64,000 bases of DNA from Peristeroidobacter soli. Its GTDB lineage: Bacteria; Pseudomonadota; Gammaproteobacteria; Steroidobacterales; Steroidobacteraceae. Position numbers and translations under genes: made by a program. Below the pieces are notes generated by a model. That model did no database searches, was not told the DNA's origin, and worked only from the letters and a program-made list of their open reading frames with translations. Each line of letters opens with the position of its first letter. The stretch's first letter is position 1. The stretch is from assembly GCF_004138485.1 (NCBI RefSeq), contig NZ_RYEV01000008.1:1-64000 (forward strand), in the 5' to 3' direction. Of the stretch, positions 36,320-43,754 are shown one piece after another.

Positions 36320-37729
36320 TCAGTGACTTGTGGCTTCGCGGGGCAGTATCAGCCGGGCCTCCAGGCCGCCCTCCTGACGATTGTGGAGAGAGAGTGAACC
36401 GCCATGCGCCTGGGCGATGTCCCGCGCGATGCTCAGGCCCAGACCGGTGCCGCCGGTGTCCCGGTTGCGCGATTGTTCGAGACGAAAGAAGGGCTCGAAC
36501 ACTTTCTCCAGCATGTCCTCGGGAATGCCCGGGCCTTCGTCCTGGACGCGCAGCACGAGCTTTGGACCGTCATCGATTTCGATGGTGGCGCGCACGCCGT
36601 GACGGATCGCGTTCTGTACCAGATTGCTCAGACAGCGCTTCAACGCGAGCGGTTTGGCGACGTAGGGCGCTCGTGCCGTGCCGACGACGGTGACTTCGCC
36701 GCCCAGTTCCTGATATTGCCGCTGCAGTTCCAGCGCGAGCGCATTGATGTCGACGGGTACTGCCGCTTCGTCGTCGTTCAGCCCGCGAAACACGCCGAGC
36801 GCGCCCCGGATCATGTTCGACATCTCATCCAGATCTTCCACCAGATGTTGGCGCAGCTGATCGTCGTCGATGGATTCGACACGCAGTCGCAGTCGAGTCA
36901 GCGGCGTGCGCAAGTCATGTGACATCGCGGCCAGCACTCGAGTGCGGCTGTCGAGATAGCGCCGCAAGCGCTCCTGCATGGCGTTGAATGCTCTCGTGGC
37001 ACGACGAATTTCTCGTGCGCCGCTTTCCTTCAATGGCGTTCCGGTCGCGCCACGGCCGACGGCGTCGGCAGCGCGAGCGAGATCGCCGAGCGGACGAGTG
37101 ATCGTGCGAGCCACTGCATAGAGCACGATGCCCAGCGCCAGAGCGAGGAAGCCGAGCTCGAAGAAAATCTGTCGCGGCAAACGAGGGCCCAGGCGAGGCG
37201 CGATGGTGCGAAAGACCGCTTTGTCGCCATCCGGCAAGGTCACGGTGACGTCGAAGACCCGATCACGACGCGGCATCATGTTCGGTGGCGGCGGACCGGG
37301 CGGCGGCTCGTTCTGACGGAAGATGAACAGCGGAATGACTTCACCGCGACGGGCTCGCGGCGGACCGGTCGATACTTTGTATTGCGAGCCGAGCTGACGT
37401 TGCAGGTGAGCGGCGTACTGACGTTCCAGCGCGGCCTGCTCTGCATCCTGCATGCGTGGAGGAGGCGGGCGAACGTCGTCGGGTGAGATGCGCTGCTCGC
37501 GCAGTTTCAGACGCGCATCGTCGCGCGCTTCCATCGACAGTCCCGCCAGGTACTGGCTCGTTTCGGCGATGGTGTTCGCCGAGCTGCCAGCGCCGCTGTC
37601 GAGCAGCGCCAACTCGCGCCGCTCGCGCACGATCAGCAGAATGAACACGATCAGCATGGCGCCGATCACCGCCACTGTTGCCAGGAACAGGCGTCCAAAC
37701 AGCGTGTCCGGCAGCAGCGGACGGGCCAT
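36320..37729 (-). CDS. EnvZ/CpxA-type sensor histidine kinase
   Basis: Protein of 469 residues. Membrane helix 1 (about 12-34), a Pro/Arg-rich periplasmic sensor (about 35-180), helix 2 (about 190-210) and HAMP (about 210-265) come first. HisKA follows with the phospho-acceptor in AMSHDLRTPLTRL, then HATPase with the N box NLVQNAIRH and the GTGLGLSI lid. Its start overlaps the regulator stop by one base (TAATG), so translation is coupled. Together with the regulator and the Spy-like gene it looks like an envelope-stress or cation-responsive system. Confidence 0.92.
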   Translation of the reverse strand: MARPLLPDTLFGRLFLATVAVIGAMLIVFILLIVRERRELALLDSGAGSSANTIAETSQYLAGLSMEARDDARLKLREQRISPDDVRPPPPRMQDAEQAALERQYAAHLQRQLGSQYKVSTGPPRARRGEVIPLFIFRQNEPPPGPPPPNMMPRRDRVFDVTVTLPDGDKAVFRTIAPRLGPRLPRQIFFELGFLALALGIVLYAVARTITRPLGDLARAADAVGRGATGTPLKESGAREIRRATRAFNAMQERLRRYLDSRTRVLAAMSHDLRTPLTRLRLRVESIDDDQLRQHLVEDLDEMSNMIRGALGVFRGLNDDEAAVPVDINALALELQRQYQELGGEVTVVGTARAPYVAKPLALKRCLSNLVQNAIRHGVRATIEIDDGPKLVLRVQDEGPGIPEDMLEKVFEPFFRLEQSRNRDTGGTGLGLSIARDIAQAHGGSLSLHNRQEGGLEARLILPREATSH

Positions 37730-38448
37730 TATTCCTGCTCGACGGGCACGCCCATCACATAGCCTTCGCCGTAGATCGTCTTGATGATTTTTGGCGAGCG
37801 CGCGTCGTCGCGCAGGACCTGACGCAGCCGGCTGATGCGTACGTCGACGCTGCGATCGAAGGGATCGATGTCACGGCCACGCAGCAGTTCCATCAGCTGC
37901 GAGCGCGACAGCACTCTCGTGGGATGTGCCAGCAGAATGGAGAGCAGGCGAAACTCGGCGCCGCTGAGCGCGTGCTGAGAGCCGTCGACATGCGTGAGGG
38001 AACGGGCAGTGACATCGAGTTGCCAGTCGCCGAAGCGATAGATGTTCACCGTGCTCTGCACGGGATCGCGCGGCATGTGCGCCGTCCGTCGCAGGATGGC
38101 TTTGATTCTTCCCACCAGCTCGCGCGGACTGAACGGCTTCGACAGGTAATCGTCGGCGCCGACCTCCAGGCCCACGACCCGGTCGATTTCCTCGCCCAGC
38201 GCGGTGAGCATCAGAATCGGAATCTGGGACTGGGCGCGCAGCTCGCGGGTGAGTTTCAGCCCGTCTTCGCCCGGCAGCATCAGGTCGAGCACGATCAGGT
38301 CGACGTGCGATTGCTCGAGCGCGCGGCGCATGGCTTTGCCATCGGCCACCGCGGTGGCGCGATAACCGTTCTTCTGCAGGTAATCGCCCAGCAGCGTGCG
38401 TATTTCGCGATCGTCGTCGACGATCAGGATATGGCGAGAGTCGGTCAT
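37729..38448 (-). CDS. OmpR/PhoB-family response regulator
   Basis: Protein of 239 residues. The receiver domain has the acidic IVDDD cluster, phospho-Asp in LIVLDLMLPG, and the KPF Lys switch. The C-terminal winged helix (about 140-235) has RVLSRSQLMELLRG and SVDVRISRLRQVL. It is the cognate partner of the overlapping histidine kinase. A candidate self-regulatory motif (AATAGTTAC on the minus strand at 38551-38559) lies about 105 bases upstream of its start. Confidence 0.93.
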   Translation of the reverse strand: MTDSRHILIVDDDREIRTLLGDYLQKNGYRATAVADGKAMRRALEQSHVDLIVLDLMLPGEDGLKLTRELRAQSQIPILMLTALGEEIDRVVGLEVGADDYLSKPFSPRELVGRIKAILRRTAHMPRDPVQSTVNIYRFGDWQLDVTARSLTHVDGSQHALSGAEFRLLSILLAHPTRVLSRSQLMELLRGRDIDPFDRSVDVRISRLRQVLRDDARSPKIIKTIYGEGYVMGVPVEQE

Positions 38449-38550
38449 GGGATCACGTCGGGGGCCCGATTCGCATCATGACCAATGACTGCTGAACGCG
38501 CCCGCGATTATTGTAACCAAGTGTTGCGCCGGAGCGAGCCGCAACAGTGC

Positions 38551-38559
38551 GTAACTATT
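38551..38559 (-). promoter_or_regulatory. Second copy of AATAGTTAC motif
   Basis: On the minus strand this reads TTAATAGTTAC about 105 bases before the response-regulator start. It matches the motif in the dyad before the Spy-like gene. Two copies only, so the link is tentative. Confidence 0.3.
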
Positions 38560-38572
38560 AATGACGCGTGAT

Positions 38573-38666
38573 CCGGGCATCCTGCCCGGCCCCGCGTGGC
38601 GAGTCGGCAAAAGGCGTGACTTTTGCCTCTCGCCCGCCGCCCATGGCGGCGGGTACATCCATGTAC
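38573..38666. repeat. Cluster of four consecutive perfect hairpins
   Basis: Stems at 38573-38589 (7 bp, 3-base loop), 38606-38627 (GGCAAAAG/CTTTTGCC, 6-base loop), 38633-38653 (CCCGCCGCC/GGCGGCGGG, 3-base loop) and 38653-38666 (GTACAT/ATGTAC). They occupy most of the 248-base gap between the GGDEF gene end and the regulator start. The array resembles a dispersed extragenic palindromic element. The GGDEF transcript would end here. Confidence 0.45.
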
Positions 38667-38696
38667 CTGGGGTGGTAGTAGTTGATTTGGGTTTAT

Positions 38697-40544
38697 TCAG
38701 GCGTGGCCGACGTTACGCAGTTCGTCGTTGACGGGCGGATCCGGGCGCTCCTGGGGAATCGTCTTGCCGTCGTAGGGCATGACGCGATCGCGGCCGGCGG
38801 CCTTGGCTCGATACAGCGCCGCGTCGGCATGCGCCAATAGCTGCCGCAGTTCGTAACCCGACACCTCGGTCGACGTGACTCCGAAACTGCTGGACACCTG
38901 GCAGCGCTCGCCTTGGTAAGTCAGATCGATCGCATGCAACGCCACGCGCAGTCGCTCGGCGCGTTGTTTCGCATCCTCCAGGCCGCAGCCCGGCAGCACG
39001 ACGCCAAACTCTTCACCGCCGACGCGTCCGAAAATGTCACTGACGCGCAAATGACTCTGACAGGCGATTACCGCCTGGCGCAGCACATGATCGCCGGCGG
39101 CATGACCGAACCGATCGTTGATGGCTTTGAAATGATCCAGGTCGCACAGGACCACGCTGGCCTGCTGTTGCGACTTGCGCGCGGTCTCGAGCACGGTTTC
39201 GGCGAGCTGGATGAAACGCGGCCGGTTGGAGATGCCGGTCAAGCCGTCCACTTGCGACAGCTTCATGAAATGCAGCTGCGAGCGCTTGGTGCGATAAGCC
39301 CACAGCGCGATGAACACCACGACCAGCATCAGCAGCGCGATATACAGCCGGCTGGTCTCGGCGGCCTTGCCGTCGAGCTGGCGCTGCAGCTGCAGCAGTT
39401 TGTTTTCCTGATTGAGCGCTTCGAGCTGCGACTTGGTCGACATCGTGTTCGATTTCACGCGCTCGTAGGCGAGCTGGCGCGCGGTTACGTCGTCGAGATA
39501 AGCCTTATCCGCGGCGGCGGATTTCTTCAAATAAGCGATGGCGTTGGCAATGTCGCCATGTTTCTCCGCTTCTTCGTAGAGCACGCGATAAGCGCCGATC
39601 AGCGGCGGCGTGAATTGATCCTTGACGGCATGGTCGACGGCACGCAGCGCCATGCGCTGCGCGTTGACTCCCGAACCGCGCAGCTGATATGCGCGGGCCA
39701 TCAACGATTCCCACTCCGAGATACCGCGCGGATAGCGCGATTGCTCGACCTCGCTATAGTGTTTCTCGAGCACGTCGATGGCGTCGTCGTAACGCTGCTC
39801 GCGAAGGAGCAGATGAGCCTGCGTGGTGCGGATGGCGTTGGCGGCCAGCGATTCGCCCTGTTGCAAACAGGCGTTGATGGCGGCCGGCAGCGAAGGATCG
39901 TCCGCCTTGATCCGCTTGCTCTTGCACATGGCGTCGAGACGGATCTGCTCGCCCCGGCACACGCCGCGGCCACGCGCATTTTCCTTGACGACCAGCTGGG
40001 CGTAGTGAATGCCCAGATCGTACTCGCCCACCAGCGTATAGAGATCGGCGGCGACGGACATGCCCTGCAGGCGGGCGTCCTTGTCGGTCACCTCGGGCAA
40101 TTTGTTCAACAGCTTGTTGAGTTGCAGGAACGCGCCTTCGTACTGCGTGGACAAGGCGCGGACATTCGTGGCGGTCGACCCGGCACGGAATTGCAATGTC
40201 GGATCGCTCGCGCTGTCGACGAGCGACTCCAGCAAGGGAATGGCTTTGGCGTAGTCGCCGGAATAAGCGAAGCGCCAGCCTTGCAGGTACTGCAGGTGTT
40301 CGCGCTGTTGCGCCGACAGCTCGCCGAGCTGCGCGTGCAGTTGATCGATCAGCCGGGTGAATTCGACGGGATCGACGCTCTTGATCGCGTCCGCCCGTTG
40401 CAACATGGCGGCAACCTCTTCGGCATCGGCCGCCGCGAGCAGGGGCTCGCCCGCGAACAGGCAAAGAGAGGCGATTCCGCCCAACAGCCAACGCCGGGCG
40501 GAATCCTTGCTGACACGTCGTTGCTCAGCTCGCCCGGGCGACAC
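38697..40544 (-). CDS. Helical-repeat-sensor diguanylate cyclase (GGDEF)
   Basis: About 615 residues from the GTG at 40544. Longer in-frame starts lie deep in the precursor gene, and the tempting Val nearer the signal is GTC, not a start. A signal-anchor (WLLGGIASLCLFAGEPLLAA) is followed by a periplasmic region of TPR-like helices (about 45-340), a coiled coil, a membrane helix (LYIALLMLVVVFIALWAY) and GGDEF. The active loop reads GGEEF, so it should make cyclic di-GMP. Its start overlaps the borosin precursor gene by 20 bases, which predicts translational coupling and a shared transcript. Confidence 0.85.
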   Translation of the reverse strand: MSPGRAEQRRVSKDSARRWLLGGIASLCLFAGEPLLAAADAEEVAAMLQRADAIKSVDPVEFTRLIDQLHAQLGELSAQQREHLQYLQGWRFAYSGDYAKAIPLLESLVDSASDPTLQFRAGSTATNVRALSTQYEGAFLQLNKLLNKLPEVTDKDARLQGMSVAADLYTLVGEYDLGIHYAQLVVKENARGRGVCRGEQIRLDAMCKSKRIKADDPSLPAAINACLQQGESLAANAIRTTQAHLLLREQRYDDAIDVLEKHYSEVEQSRYPRGISEWESLMARAYQLRGSGVNAQRMALRAVDHAVKDQFTPPLIGAYRVLYEEAEKHGDIANAIAYLKKSAAADKAYLDDVTARQLAYERVKSNTMSTKSQLEALNQENKLLQLQRQLDGKAAETSRLYIALLMLVVVFIALWAYRTKRSQLHFMKLSQVDGLTGISNRPRFIQLAETVLETARKSQQQASVVLCDLDHFKAINDRFGHAAGDHVLRQAVIACQSHLRVSDIFGRVGGEEFGVVLPGCGLEDAKQRAERLRVALHAIDLTYQGERCQVSSSFGVTSTEVSGYELRQLLAHADAALYRAKAAGRDRVMPYDGKTIPQERPDPPVNDELRNVGHA

Positions 40545-40824
40545 GGTTATCGGCACCTGCCAGGGCCGACGAGTGGACACGCTTGTCATCCTCGGGCTCG
40601 TCTTCCTCGGGTTCCTCGTCCTGGGGCGCGTGGACGAGGCAGCAGACATTGTGGCTGGCGCCGAGCAGCTCCTCGAGCTGACGGGGGCGCTGCTGCACGA
40701 TGGCTGCCTGCACGGCCGGCGCGACGCCCGCCTGTGCCAGTTCCTGCGCCAACTGCTCGCCGGTCAGCGATTGCAGCCGCGAGCTCTGACCCATTCTCTC
40801 CAACAGATCCACGACATTGGACAC
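40525..40824 (-). CDS. Split-borosin precursor peptide (SonA-like)
   Basis: Protein of 99 residues. A strong AAAGGAGGAG precedes the GTG start. Residues 1-55 (starting MSNVVDLLERMGQSSRLQ) are helical and resemble the borosin binding domain of Shewanella SonA, including the xxDFFxxLGQDAQL-like opening and the closing helix RQLEELLGA. The likely core HNVCCLVHAP (58-67) follows, where SonA has its methylated hydrophobic stretch. A run of acidic residues (68-80) and a basic follower end it. The partner methyltransferase is encoded upstream on the same strand. Identification is by remembered resemblance and context, not by a search. Confidence 0.75.
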   Translation of the reverse strand: MSNVVDLLERMGQSSRLQSLTGEQLAQELAQAGVAPAVQAAIVQQRPRQLEELLGASHNVCCLVHAPQDEEPEEDEPEDDKRVHSSALAGADNRVARAS

Positions 40825-41030
40825 GATGCGCTCCTCCTTTCCCCGATTGTTTGTTGGGTACGACCGCTGCCCCGTGCAGCAGGAGTTGTAACAAGCCTAG
40901 GACAATCGCCGCGGGCGGGCTCTCGAACGATCCACAGAAAAACTGACGCCGGCGGTGACAGCCCGACTTAACAGAATTATGCCTGTTTCGAAGCCAACGA
41001 GGCGGACAGAAAGGGAGAGTCGGCGCGGTC

Positions 41031-41573
41031 CTACCGCGCATTCCAAAAGGCGGAGGGTGGCGACCACGATCCGCGCTGAACCGACCAGGCATTCCCTTGC
41101 CCATCCGCGGCCTGGCCACGGCGTGCAAAGCCTACGCTAAGCACAGCCCGCTGCACAGCCAGATGGTCGGTGGCGAACTGCACCCATAATTCATCCACCG
41201 GCAACTGTGCGAACACTTGCTGGATCAGCCCGGTGAAGCCCTCCTTGGAATAGCCTTTGGCGCGCGCCGCCTCGACGAACATCACGCCGGCCTGCACGCT
41301 GCGCTCGCTGGCGTCCAGGTCTTGCAGGCTGCAAATTCCGACATCCGTTTGTGACGCCTTTTCCACCACGGTAAGAAACAGCCGCTCGATGGGCCGGCGT
41401 TGCATACCGGCGAGCGCGCTTCGAAAACTTCGGGCGGCACGTTCGGGCGCGAGCGGCGCACCAATGAAACGCATGGTCTCGGCGTCCGTATACAGATGCT
41501 CATACAGGGGCGCGTCGTCGGCGACGATGGGGCGCATGCGCAGCCGGGCCGTCTCGACTGGAAATACGTGCAC
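41031..41573 (-). CDS. GNAT-family acetyltransferase in the borosin locus
   Basis: Protein of 180 residues from the GTG at 41573. It is a RimJ/RimL-like N-acetyltransferase fold: the opening VETARLRMRPIVADDAPLYEHL, the central GVMFVEAARAKGYSKEGF acetyl-CoA pocket and the late strand ELWVQFATDHLAVQRAVLSVGF. The start lies 11 bases past the methyltransferase stop, so the two are co-expressed. It could acetylate the matured peptide or an unrelated target; the sequence cannot decide. The gap of 206 bases to the precursor gene holds no other gene. Confidence 0.8.
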   Translation of the reverse strand: MHVFPVETARLRMRPIVADDAPLYEHLYTDAETMRFIGAPLAPERAARSFRSALAGMQRRPIERLFLTVVEKASQTDVGICSLQDLDASERSVQAGVMFVEAARAKGYSKEGFTGLIQQVFAQLPVDELWVQFATDHLAVQRAVLSVGFARRGQAADGQGNAWSVQRGSWSPPSAFWNAR

Positions 41574-41584
41574 GGTGCCGTCGC

Positions 41585-42391
41585 TCAGCCTTGAGCGGCC
41601 AGCCCCAGATCGCGATCGAGCGCGGACAGACGCTCGCGAGTGTGATGATCGGGTTGCAATGGTTGTGCCGGCGGAATCACCAAGGTGAAGTGCATGTCCG
41701 CCTCGGCCGCGGGCAATTCGCCCAGCGGCACGCGAATGATCCTGGGGCGGAAAGTGGGCAACGTCGCCGCCTGATACAGGATCACTTCATGGTCCAGGGG
41801 ATAGTCGCGACTCAAAACATCGACCAGCACCTGTCGATACGCGGCGCCGGTGGAAAAACGGGTCAACGACTGATCGCCCGACAGCCCCACCTGCCACAGA
41901 ATCAGATACGCGGCGGTATCCAGTCGCCGCCGGTTGAACATGAACTGACTGGCTTCGTAATGCTGGCAGCCGTACTTGCCGGGATCGAAGCCCAGGTCGG
42001 CATACATGCAATCGGCCGCCGATACGCCCGGCTCCATGTGCGCGCAGTAACCCTCGCTGCGCGCGATCTCGATGGCCTTGTGCGTCGGCCAGGCGAACAC
42101 GCCAGGATGACCGTAGAAAGCGGCGCATACGCGTTTGCCTGCGCGGACTTCAGTCAGCATGGTGTCCACCATCTCGCGGTAGGTGTCCATGCGCGACTTC
42201 CCTTCGCGATACAGCGTCTGCAGGCTGCGCACGTCGCTGTTCATGCGTGCGATCCACATCTCGATGATGCCGTCGGACAGCCCGGTGAACACCACGTCGG
42301 CGTTCTGAATGTAATCGCGCGCCAGCGGAGTGAGGTGCGCTCCCAGGGTCATGCCGATCCCGACGCACACCAAACTTCCTGCTGGTTTCAT
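41585..42391 (-). CDS. Split-borosin peptide backbone N-methyltransferase (SonM-like)
   Basis: Protein of 268 residues of the tetrapyrrole-methylase fold, using S-adenosylmethionine. It starts GSLVCVGIGMTLGAHL and contains YGHPGVFAWPTHKAI and MEPGVSAADCMYADLGFDPG, with FEASQFMF-like YEASQFMFN, as in Shewanella SonM. Candidate catalytic residues Tyr61, Arg67, Tyr71 and Tyr93 keep the spacing of the borosin enzyme OphMA (Y66, R72, Y76, Y98, from memory). It would methylate backbone amides of the precursor encoded 0.8 kb downstream. A cobalamin-pathway role is unlikely: no other such genes are present. It lies 17 bases after maiA. Confidence 0.85.
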   Translation of the reverse strand: MKPAGSLVCVGIGMTLGAHLTPLARDYIQNADVVFTGLSDGIIEMWIARMNSDVRSLQTLYREGKSRMDTYREMVDTMLTEVRAGKRVCAAFYGHPGVFAWPTHKAIEIARSEGYCAHMEPGVSAADCMYADLGFDPGKYGCQHYEASQFMFNRRRLDTAAYLILWQVGLSGDQSLTRFSTGAAYRQVLVDVLSRDYPLDHEVILYQAATLPTFRPRIIRVPLGELPAAEADMHFTLVIPPAQPLQPDHHTRERLSALDRDLGLAAQG

Positions 42392-42408
42392 GAGGGTTGC
42401 TCTGAGGT

Positions 42409-43047
42409 TTATTTTGCGTCGGGCTGGACTTCCGGCCGGGCGCTGTCGAATGCGGGCAACGATTCCAGGTGCGTGGCGATGGCGACCAGGGTCGGGAACG
42501 GCGTGAGGTCGCAGTTGAAACGCCGCGCGTTATACATCTGCGGCACCAGGCACACGTCGGCCAGCGACAGACTGTCACCGAAGCAATGGCGACGCGCGCT
42601 GGAATGTTTCGCGACCTGCAGCTCCAGCCCTCGGAAACCCTCACCGATCCAATGTCGATACCAGGTATTCACGCCGTCGTCGTTCTGTGCCAGATCCTGT
42701 CGCAGGTAGTTCAGCACGCGGAGGTTGTTCAGTGGATGAATGTCGCAGGCGATCGCGAGCGCCATCGATCGCACCTGCGCGCGCGCCAGCGGATCGGCTG
42801 GCAGCAGCGGCGGCTGCGGATGCAGATCATTGAGGTATTCAATGATGGCGAGCGATTGTGAGAGCACCGTGCCGTCGACTTCGAGCGCCGGAATCAGGCC
42901 TTGCGGATTTACGGCCAGATAGTCGGCCGCGCGTTGCTCATTCTTGATCAGCGCTTTGGAAACGTAGTCGCAGGTGAGTCCCTTGAGATTCAGCGCGATG
43001 CGCACCCGGAATGCCGCCGAGCTGCGAAAGTAGTTGTAGAGCTTCAT
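42409..43047 (-). CDS. maiA: Zeta-class GST: maleylacetoacetate/maleylpyruvate isomerase
   Basis: Protein of 212 residues. The zeta GST signature SSAAFRVRIALNLKGL with the catalytic Ser-Ser pair lies near residues 9-10, followed by NPQGLIPAL and SQSLAIIEYL. The enzyme uses glutathione to isomerise the cis double bond of maleyl intermediates in tyrosine/homogentisate or gentisate breakdown. The 4-base overlap with the FAH-family gene upstream makes a two-enzyme unit, similar to NagL/NagK. The ring-cleaving dioxygenase is not in the window. Confidence 0.88.
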   Translation of the reverse strand: MKLYNYFRSSAAFRVRIALNLKGLTCDYVSKALIKNEQRAADYLAVNPQGLIPALEVDGTVLSQSLAIIEYLNDLHPQPPLLPADPLARAQVRSMALAIACDIHPLNNLRVLNYLRQDLAQNDDGVNTWYRHWIGEGFRGLELQVAKHSSARRHCFGDSLSLADVCLVPQMYNARRFNCDLTPFPTLVAIATHLESLPAFDSARPEVQPDAK

Positions 43048-43727
43048 GCCAGAGTCACTTTGAGCGTTTCCAGGCCGTCGACGCCGCCTTCCAGCGCGTC
43101 GTTCGACTTGATAGCCGCGACCCCCGCGGGAGTGCCGGTGTAGATGAGATCGCCGGGCGCGAGCTCGAACAGCGTGGACAGCTCGGCGACGATTTCCGCC
43201 ACGTTCCAGATCATGTCGGCAATCGCGCCCTGCTGGCGCAATGCGCCGTTCACCTTGAGCCAGATCCTGCTGTCATCGAGCTTCACGTCGCCGGCGGGCG
43301 TGATGGCGGTGATCGGCGCCGAACGATCGAAGCCTTTGGCGGTGTCCCACGGACGACCTTTGTCCTTGGCTTCCGCCTGCAGGTCACGACGCGTCAGATC
43401 GAGGCCGACGGCGTAACCGAAGACATGCGACATTGCTTGCGAGATGCCGATGTTCGCGCCGCCGGTGCCGATCGCGACCACCAGCTCGATCTCGTGATGC
43501 AGATCGGAGGTGCGCGACGGGAACGGGATGCGCGCGCCGTTTTCGACGATGGCGTCGGCGGGCTTGGTGAAGAAGAACGGTGCTTCACGCTCCGGATCTT
43601 TGCCCATCTCCCGCGCGTGCGCCGCGTAGTTGCGACCCACGCAATAAATGCGATGCACGGGAAAGCGCTCGGTGCGCCCGACGACGGCGACGGCGGGGGG
43701 CGCCGGCGGCTGGAAAACGAAGGACAT
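43044..43727 (-). CDS. FAH-family hydrolase (fumarylpyruvate/fumarylacetoacetate-type)
   Basis: Protein of 227 residues, the short form of the fold, as in NagK-type fumarylpyruvate hydrolases rather than the 400-residue FAH. Conserved segments are IYCVGRNYAAHAREMG, PFFFTKPADAIV, the metal-binding HHEIELVVAIG with its Glu residues, and the late GDLIYTGTPAGV. It would split the fumaryl product of the MaiA-type isomerase, with whose gene it overlaps by 4 bases. It begins 27 bases after bufC. Confidence 0.88.
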   Translation of the reverse strand: MSFVFQPPAPPAVAVVGRTERFPVHRIYCVGRNYAAHAREMGKDPEREAPFFFTKPADAIVENGARIPFPSRTSDLHHEIELVVAIGTGGANIGISQAMSHVFGYAVGLDLTRRDLQAEAKDKGRPWDTAKGFDRSAPITAITPAGDVKLDDSRIWLKVNGALRQQGAIADMIWNVAEIVAELSTLFELAPGDLIYTGTPAGVAAIKSNDALEGGVDGLETLKVTLA

Positions 43728-43754
43728 AGCTGGCAGCCGAAAAGTTTCGGGCCG

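Noticed and set aside
40525-40824. Reading the small peptide as a Nif11/NHLP-type RiPP leader
   Set aside because: No Gly-Gly cleavage site and no lanthipeptide, cyclodehydratase or radical-SAM genes nearby. The SonA-like opening and the SonM-like enzyme fit better.
38913-40946. 677-codon plus-strand frame across the diguanylate cyclase and precursor genes
   Set aside because: Antisense shadow in GC-rich coding DNA. It has no domain, no ribosome site, and repeated Arg/Gln/His runs typical of such frames.
41585-42391. Cobalamin or siroheme methylase
   Set aside because: The fold is shared, but there are no corrin or siroheme genes near, and the Tyr/Arg/Tyr spacing and YEASQFMF-type segment match borosin enzymes.
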